64,000 nt of DNA from Jeotgalibacillus marinus (lineage in GTDB: Bacteria > Bacillota > Bacilli > Bacillales > Jeotgalibacillaceae), in NCBI RefSeq assembly GCF_040801915.1, contig NZ_JBFMIA010000005.1:1-64000 (forward strand). Reading direction: 5' to 3'. Within the stretch, counting starts at the first letter, position 1. Every line of letters starts with the position of its first letter. Positions 59,472-64,000 of this stretch are shown piece after piece. Made by a program: the position numbers and the translations under genes. The notes beneath the pieces were generated by a model. That model saw only the letters and a list, made by a program, of their open reading frames with translations. It made no database searches and was not told where the DNA came from.

Positions 59472-60653
59472 ATGGAAGACAATCGACAAGCGGTTAAAGT
59501 ACAAGAGCGAAATCAAAACGTAGAAGATTTACTTAGCAATCCCTTCGGTGACAACGAGTTAACAGAAGTTTTATCCGACCAAGGCACTGAATCAGCTCCA
59601 AAGCGTCTCGTTGATGTCATTCCAGAAAGAGATCGTGAACAAGCAAAACAAATTGCACAGCAAATCGATCCGACGAACCACCAATCGATTTTACAATACG
59701 GGACAGCTGCGCAATCAAAGCTATCCCATTTTTCTCATTCCATGCTCGATCATGTTCAGCGTAAAGATGTTGGACCAATCGGTGATATTTTAAAGGAACT
59801 GATGGATCGTTTAGAACAAATCAATCCTGAAGAACTATCGGATCAAAAGCGCGGCATGCTATCCAAACTCTTTACCCGTGTTAGCCGTTCTGTTAATGAA
59901 GTACTTTCTAAATATCAAAAACTAGGTGCACAAGTTGATCGCATTAGTGTAAAACTGGATCATTCAAAAAAATCATTGATAGATGATATTCAAATGCTTG
60001 AGCAACTTTATCAACAAAATAAAGATTACTTTCATGCGCTTAATATATATATCGCAGCCGCAGAATTAAAGCGTGAGGAACTCGAGCAAACGACGATCCC
60101 AGCGCTTAAAAAGAAAGCCGAAGCAAGTGATGATCAAATGGCTTATCAAGAAGTAAATGATATGATGCAGTTCATGGATCGATTAGAAAAACGTCTGCAC
60201 GATTTACAGTTAAGTAGACAAATTACCATCCAGAGTGCTCCACAAATTCGTATGATTCAAAACATCAACCAAGCACTTGCTGAAAAAATACAAGCGTCCA
60301 TTTTAACAGCTATCCCACTGTGGAAAAATCAAATTGCGATTGCGTTAACTTTATTCCGTCAGCAACGTGCGGTTGAAGCGCAAAAACAGGTGACAAAAAC
60401 CACAAATGAACTTCTTTTAAAGAATTCAGAAATGCTTAAGACAAATAGCATTGAAACAGCAAAAGAAAATGAGCGTGGTATTGTTGATATAGAAACATTA
60501 AAAACGACACAAGCCAACCTTGTCTCAACATTAGAAGAAACCATTCGTATCCAACAAGAAGGTCGAGATAGACGGAGACAGGCTGAAACTGAGATACAAG
60601 CAATGGAAAGCGAACTAAAGCAGCAACTTCTTCAAATACAGGATAAAAAATAA
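59472..60653 (+). CDS. telA: TelA-family toxic anion resistance protein
   Basis: A 393-residue soluble protein, almost entirely helical, of the TelA/KlaA/YceH family named for tellurite resistance; its molecular role is unproven. Family features include PKRLVDVIPERDREQAKQIA near the start, VRKDVGPIGDIL-type segments, and ERGIVDIETLKTTQANLVST near the end. It is translated directly after xpaC (GAGAGGGGATG upstream) and the pair probably acts together at the membrane. Confidence 0.9.
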   Translation: MEDNRQAVKVQERNQNVEDLLSNPFGDNELTEVLSDQGTESAPKRLVDVIPERDREQAKQIAQQIDPTNHQSILQYGTAAQSKLSHFSHSMLDHVQRKDVGPIGDILKELMDRLEQINPEELSDQKRGMLSKLFTRVSRSVNEVLSKYQKLGAQVDRISVKLDHSKKSLIDDIQMLEQLYQQNKDYFHALNIYIAAAELKREELEQTTIPALKKKAEASDDQMAYQEVNDMMQFMDRLEKRLHDLQLSRQITIQSAPQIRMIQNINQALAEKIQASILTAIPLWKNQIAIALTLFRQQRAVEAQKQVTKTTNELLLKNSEMLKTNSIETAKENERGIVDIETLKTTQANLVSTLEETIRIQQEGRDRRRQAETEIQAMESELKQQLLQIQDKK

Positions 60654-60719
60654 AAAAGAAGCTACTCAGCTCAGCAAGAATACCTTGAAAGGCTTCCGCT
60701 GAAGAGATGATAAAAAAGA

Positions 60720-60756
60720 AAAAGCACTTCTTCCTACATTCAGGAGAGGTGCTTTT
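60720..60756 (+). terminator. Terminator of the xpaC-telA operon
   Basis: AAAAGCACTTCTTCC pairs with GGAGAGGTGCTTTT (two G-T pairs) around a seven-base loop. Only a short T-stretch is present at its 3' side. Confidence 0.7.
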
Positions 60757-60759
60757 ACG

Positions 60760-60913
60760 TTACATTCGTTTGTCGATCATCCTTTGAACATTGTTTGAAA
60801 CCTTTTCAATTTTTTTCTTAGCGGATTTCCAATGATTTTTATTTACTTTATCATTTGTGGCGGTTAAGCTCATCCATTCTTGCTTGATGATTAATTGTCA
60901 TGTAGTTATTCAT
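60760..60913 (-). pseudogene. Frameshifted 50-residue basic helical protein
   Basis: On the minus strand ATG 60913 begins MNNYMTINHQARMDELNRHK and stops with TGA. Skipping one base (T) restores the frame: DKVNKNHWKSAKKKIEKVSN and NVQRMIDKRM to TAA at 60760-60762. The two halves join into one lysine-rich helical protein. Either the gene is newly broken or the shift is a sequencing error. The family is not recognised. Confidence 0.5.
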
Positions 60914-61034
60914 CGCGTCTTCATGCCTTCTTCTCTTGTTATTTTATTTTAGATAGAAGAAGAGATTAAAAAACGGTGTCACAGAATGATCTTACCTCCA
61001 CCGCGAGAAGGATCTTTTTTAAGCCCTAAAGCCC
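60914..61034. other. Spacer before yojO end
   Basis: A weak hairpin (GATCTT/AAGGATC, about 60984-61013) followed by TTTTTT could act as a plus-strand terminator. Nothing else is seen. Confidence 0.3.
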
Positions 61035-62951
61035 CTAAATACTCTTATACAGGAGACGCTTTAACAAGGGAAACAAAATGTCCGGCAGCTCTTGTATGTT
61101 TGGTATGAACAAACTGAATTTTCCATACATGTTTCGAATCACATCTTTTTGGGATTCTAGGATTTCTTCGTTCGATAAAAACAAATTCATTACTTCAATC
61201 CCTTGTTTGCGGGCAATCACCACAGCTTCGTGTGTGTCCATTATGCCATTTTGTTCATAGTTCATCGCCGCTGGTTCACCATCAGAAAAAACTAATAAAA
61301 AACGCTGACTTTCTTTTCGTTTCATTAGCCGCTCCGTCATATGGCGAATCGCATAGCCGTCACGATTATCCTCTTCTGGTTGAAGCTGCATAATTGCTGC
61401 ACTTTTTTTCGTATAAGTAGATTGATCATAGTCAATGACGGTCTTCATATAATTTGGTTGACCCTTTTCACTTGCCTGATCTGTATCTTCCCAAAATCCT
61501 ACAATCTCATGGGGCACACCTACTGATTTTAATACTTCATGAAACAAAATAAGTCCCTTCTTCGTTTCACTCATTTTATCGTGCATAGATGCAGAACAAT
61601 CAAGCAGTAGTGTAAATGTAGCATCAATTTGTGGTGATTTTTCATTTTTCTTGTAAAAAACTTTAGGATGGTCATCTGTGAGAAATGGAATTAGCTTTTT
61701 ACTAAGTCTGCCAAAAGCAAGGTTGTCTCTCGGTTTCACCTTTTTGTGGTCCAGCGTTTTTTCAATGATTTTTTGGAGTTTCTTTTGGTAGAATGCTACT
61801 TCTTTCTTTTGTTGATTATAATCAGACAGATCTTTATTTGAAATTGATGCAGCGCTTTGGAAAATCGGATACGCATAACGATTGTCTCTTCCATAGGCAT
61901 CAGCCTGTCCTGCCTTCACTTCTTCCGATTGTTGCTCTTCTACTTCCCCATCAAATTGGTGCTGGTTGGTCTTTTTACTAGCTCCTTGAACCATTCCAAG
62001 TGCTTGGTCACCATCGTCACCTTCTCTTGCTGTGCCACCTTTTATATTCGTTTTAGCTCCCTGATCAAGATCTAACCGAAGAAATGACTCGCCTTTATCA
62101 CCTGATTCACGGTGCCATGTCCGAAACTCATCATCATTTACTTCTTCTTCACCAGAGGCTTTTTCTTCAATTTCATCATCATTCACTAAAGGGTCACAGC
62201 GCTTTAAATCATCAAAAGTTAAGCTCTTTTCCCACTCTTCCATCACCCCTTCTGGCAAATGAAAGTACTCATTTAACATATCCTTTGCTACCACCTCGTC
62301 GAGCATTTCAATTAACTCTTCGCTAATTGACGCGATTTGTGCTGTTGACTTAGCATCAAAAGTACGTTGAATTTGTTGGTTAATAAAAGGCTTTGCTTGA
62401 TCAATCAACGGATGTATACTTGGCCAGTCATCAATCGGTGATCGTGCGTGTAGTAATAGGTAAAGTAGATTAAATAACGCATCTGTCGGAACCCCTTTTA
62501 CGACATGGACTTTAAGTTGAGATTCGAAATAGTGCGTGTATAATCTTCTGCGAACCTCGAACGCTCGTTTTGTACCTGGACGTAAACGCATAATTTCTTC
62601 TTCAACTCTTGCGTCTTCAACCATCATAAAAAATTGTTTCGAGAACGATTTTATTGATGTTTTTTTCGTAAAGGTTAGATACTTATTCACTTCTTTCACA
62701 TCTGTAAATCGATTTGTTCCTATCGCACGTAAGTAAATGTCTGATTTTAGCCCTAAAAACTCATCGATAGGATTTCGGTGATCCCAAAAATGACTAACAA
62801 CAATTTTATTGTTTGGTTGATCAAAGTAGCTTAGTGGTCCATAGTCAACATCCATTTCTTTTTCTTTCGTCAACGTTTTCGCTAAATCGATCAATTCCAT
62901 CAATAGGAATGAATTTACATTTTCATCATTAAATTGAATGAAACGCTGCAT
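61035..62951 (-). CDS. yojO: VWA-domain protein, YojO-like
   Basis: A 638-residue cytoplasmic protein. The first 250 residues are helical (KTLTKEKEMDVDYGPLSYFD; VEEEIMRLRPGTKRAFEVRR). An acidic, low-complexity hinge follows, and the last 220 residues form a von Willebrand A domain with the MIDAS motif LDCSASMHD, Thr region and FSDGEPAA. The arrangement is that of CobT-like/NorD-type partners of MoxR AAA+ ATPases. The upstream yojN encodes such an ATPase. The pair may remodel or load a target protein; the target is unknown. Confidence 0.85.
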   Translation of the reverse strand: MQRFIQFNDENVNSFLLMELIDLAKTLTKEKEMDVDYGPLSYFDQPNNKIVVSHFWDHRNPIDEFLGLKSDIYLRAIGTNRFTDVKEVNKYLTFTKKTSIKSFSKQFFMMVEDARVEEEIMRLRPGTKRAFEVRRRLYTHYFESQLKVHVVKGVPTDALFNLLYLLLHARSPIDDWPSIHPLIDQAKPFINQQIQRTFDAKSTAQIASISEELIEMLDEVVAKDMLNEYFHLPEGVMEEWEKSLTFDDLKRCDPLVNDDEIEEKASGEEEVNDDEFRTWHRESGDKGESFLRLDLDQGAKTNIKGGTAREGDDGDQALGMVQGASKKTNQHQFDGEVEEQQSEEVKAGQADAYGRDNRYAYPIFQSAASISNKDLSDYNQQKKEVAFYQKKLQKIIEKTLDHKKVKPRDNLAFGRLSKKLIPFLTDDHPKVFYKKNEKSPQIDATFTLLLDCSASMHDKMSETKKGLILFHEVLKSVGVPHEIVGFWEDTDQASEKGQPNYMKTVIDYDQSTYTKKSAAIMQLQPEEDNRDGYAIRHMTERLMKRKESQRFLLVFSDGEPAAMNYEQNGIMDTHEAVVIARKQGIEVMNLFLSNEEILESQKDVIRNMYGKFSLFIPNIQELPDILFPLLKRLLYKSI

Positions 62952-62963
62952 ACAAAGTCATCC

Positions 62964-63845
62964 TCACTCAAAAATCGTTTCTGCTACATTTCGTATAGCA
63001 GCTTTTTCTCGTTCGTCTTCAACTTTATCAATTAAGCCTCGTTGAATCGCACGTAACGGTGGTAAGTAAACGGCTAAATCACATGTATCAAGTAAAGCTC
63101 GAATGGATGCAGCTTCTTCTGCTACTTGACCATTTTGAACTTGTGTTAGTAAGTCTTCTGATAACTGCACAAATCGTGTAATTACTTGTTGGTCTTCTAG
63201 CTTACTCTGAGATTCAATGACCTTTTTTAATGTCTCACCTTGTATATAGGGAACATCAATGACGATAAAACGATTTTTTAACGCTTCATTTAATGGCACT
63301 GTACCTACATATCCTTCATTGATGGCCGCAATGACGCCAAATCCGTCTTGTGCTTTAACCACTTCATTTGTAAATGGATTTGTTATCGTTCTACGATAAT
63401 CGAGCACTCCATTTAAAATAGGTAATGTTTCAGGCTTAGCCATGTTAATTTCATCGATGTATAATAACTGGCCTTTCTTCATTGCTTGTATGACCGGGCC
63501 TTCAACAAATACAATTACAGCGTTACCGTCAACTTGTTCAATTGTTTTATAGCCAAGCATCGCTTCAGCATCAAGGTCAACCGAACAGTTAATGCTGTAC
63601 ATGGGTTGAGAAAACACTTCACTGAGTGATTCAGCTAGCTTTGTTTTCCCTGAACCAGTCGGTCCTTTTAACAACACATTTTTTCCGAGTGAAAGACCAA
63701 TCACAGCATCTTCCATAATTGATGCATCCTCTGACGTATAACCACCTACACCAACACGTGGCAAATCCTCTTCTGAATAAGTCTTTTTACGATCGTTTAT
63801 GGTTTGTTGAATGGTTTGTGGTAATTGTTCAATAAGAACCTTCAT
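62964..63845 (-). CDS. yojN: MoxR/CbbQ-type AAA+ ATPase, YojN-like
   Basis: A 293-residue AAA+ ATPase with Walker A LLKGPTGSGKTKLAES (residues about 59-66 for GPTGSGKT), Walker B LLYIDEINMAKPETL, sensor-1 region VIAAINEGYVGT and the arginine-finger region ALKNRFIVIDV. MoxR-type proteins act as chaperones with a VWA partner, here YojO encoded 12 bases downstream. The start is uncertain: GTG 63863, ATG 63857 and ATG 63845 are in frame, and TGAGG at 63858-63862 could serve ATG 63845. Confidence 0.88.
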   Translation of the reverse strand: MKVLIEQLPQTIQQTINDRKKTYSEEDLPRVGVGGYTSEDASIMEDAVIGLSLGKNVLLKGPTGSGKTKLAESLSEVFSQPMYSINCSVDLDAEAMLGYKTIEQVDGNAVIVFVEGPVIQAMKKGQLLYIDEINMAKPETLPILNGVLDYRRTITNPFTNEVVKAQDGFGVIAAINEGYVGTVPLNEALKNRFIVIDVPYIQGETLKKVIESQSKLEDQQVITRFVQLSEDLLTQVQNGQVAEEAASIRALLDTCDLAVYLPPLRAIQRGLIDKVEDEREKAAIRNVAETIFE

Positions 63846-64000
63846 AAATTCGTTCATCCTCACTAGTTAGATCATATTTTCTGTAATGCTTTATTTTAAC
63901 GTGACAATGGTTAGACAAGCAACTCTTTCAGGTTCATTCTTTTTTTCAACGTGTATATACAGCGGGTTATGTTATCGCTTACCACAACAGATGACAAAAT
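63846..64000. other. Upstream region of yojN at the window edge
   Basis: The last 155 bases hold the yojN ribosome binding site and the presumed promoter. Nothing else is recognisable. Confidence 0.3.

Overview
The window is AT-rich chromosomal DNA from a low-GC Gram-positive bacterium of the family Bacillaceae. Supporting signs are strong AAGGAGG-type ribosome binding sites, frequent TTG and GTG starts, stem-loop plus T-run terminators, and Bacillus-type genes (XylR of the ROK family, MhqD, PadR, XpaC/TelA, YojN/YojO, DUF1033, DUF3817). I cannot name the species. No rRNA, tRNA, CRISPR array or intact transposase was seen.

Layout. 0-5.8 kb is a decayed accessory zone: an esterase, a cupin, a phage Rha-type regulator and several frameshifted or truncated gene remnants. 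5.8-16.4 kb is a complete D-xylose locus: xylR is divergent from xylF-xylG-xylH-xylA-xylB, a Gfo/Idh oxidoreductase gene and an aldose epimerase gene, with a palindromic operator before xylF and a possible cre inside xylA. 16.8-18.3 kb holds a tiny ORF with a very good promoter and a secreted aerolysin-like (ETX/MTX2) pore-forming toxin.

19.4-37.8 kb looks like an acquired amino-acid catabolic island. It is bracketed by two related GNAT acetyltransferase fragments. Inside it are two units. The first is gntR with dpaL (diaminopropionate ammonia-lyase) and ygeY, bracketed by a ~52-bp direct repeat and carrying three copies of one palindrome (consensus TGTRATATATYACA). The second is a LysR gene divergent from a 10-gene cluster: CoA-acylating semialdehyde dehydrogenase, class III aminotransferase, aldehyde dehydrogenase, DadA-like flavoprotein, DapA-like lyase/deaminase, Asp/Glu-racemase-like protein, two [2Fe-2S] proteins, an HcnB-like flavoprotein and an atypical SDR, followed by an AGCS symporter. 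The enzyme set resembles the D-hydroxyproline oxidation route (racemase, multi-subunit dehydrogenase, DapA-like deaminase, aldehyde dehydrogenase), but with an unrelated racemase fold and an added malonate-semialdehyde-type branch. This is the best candidate for an undescribed pathway.

38-43 kb: an ABC-2 exporter pair, a TetR/MFS pair with two matching operators, and MFS and other gene debris. 43-64 kb is mostly conserved core: a YitL/CvfB-like RNA-binding protein, DUF4139 protein, aminotransferase, PadR, oligoendopeptidase F, MhqD-like hydrolase, ABC-F protein, a cold-shock protein with a long structured leader, AI-2E family permease, DUF4352 protein, ArsR with a Fluc/CrcB pair, XpaC-TelA, and a YojO-YojN (VWA/MoxR ATPase) pair reaching the right edge.

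All functional calls rest on reading motifs and recalled family features; no database search was run.
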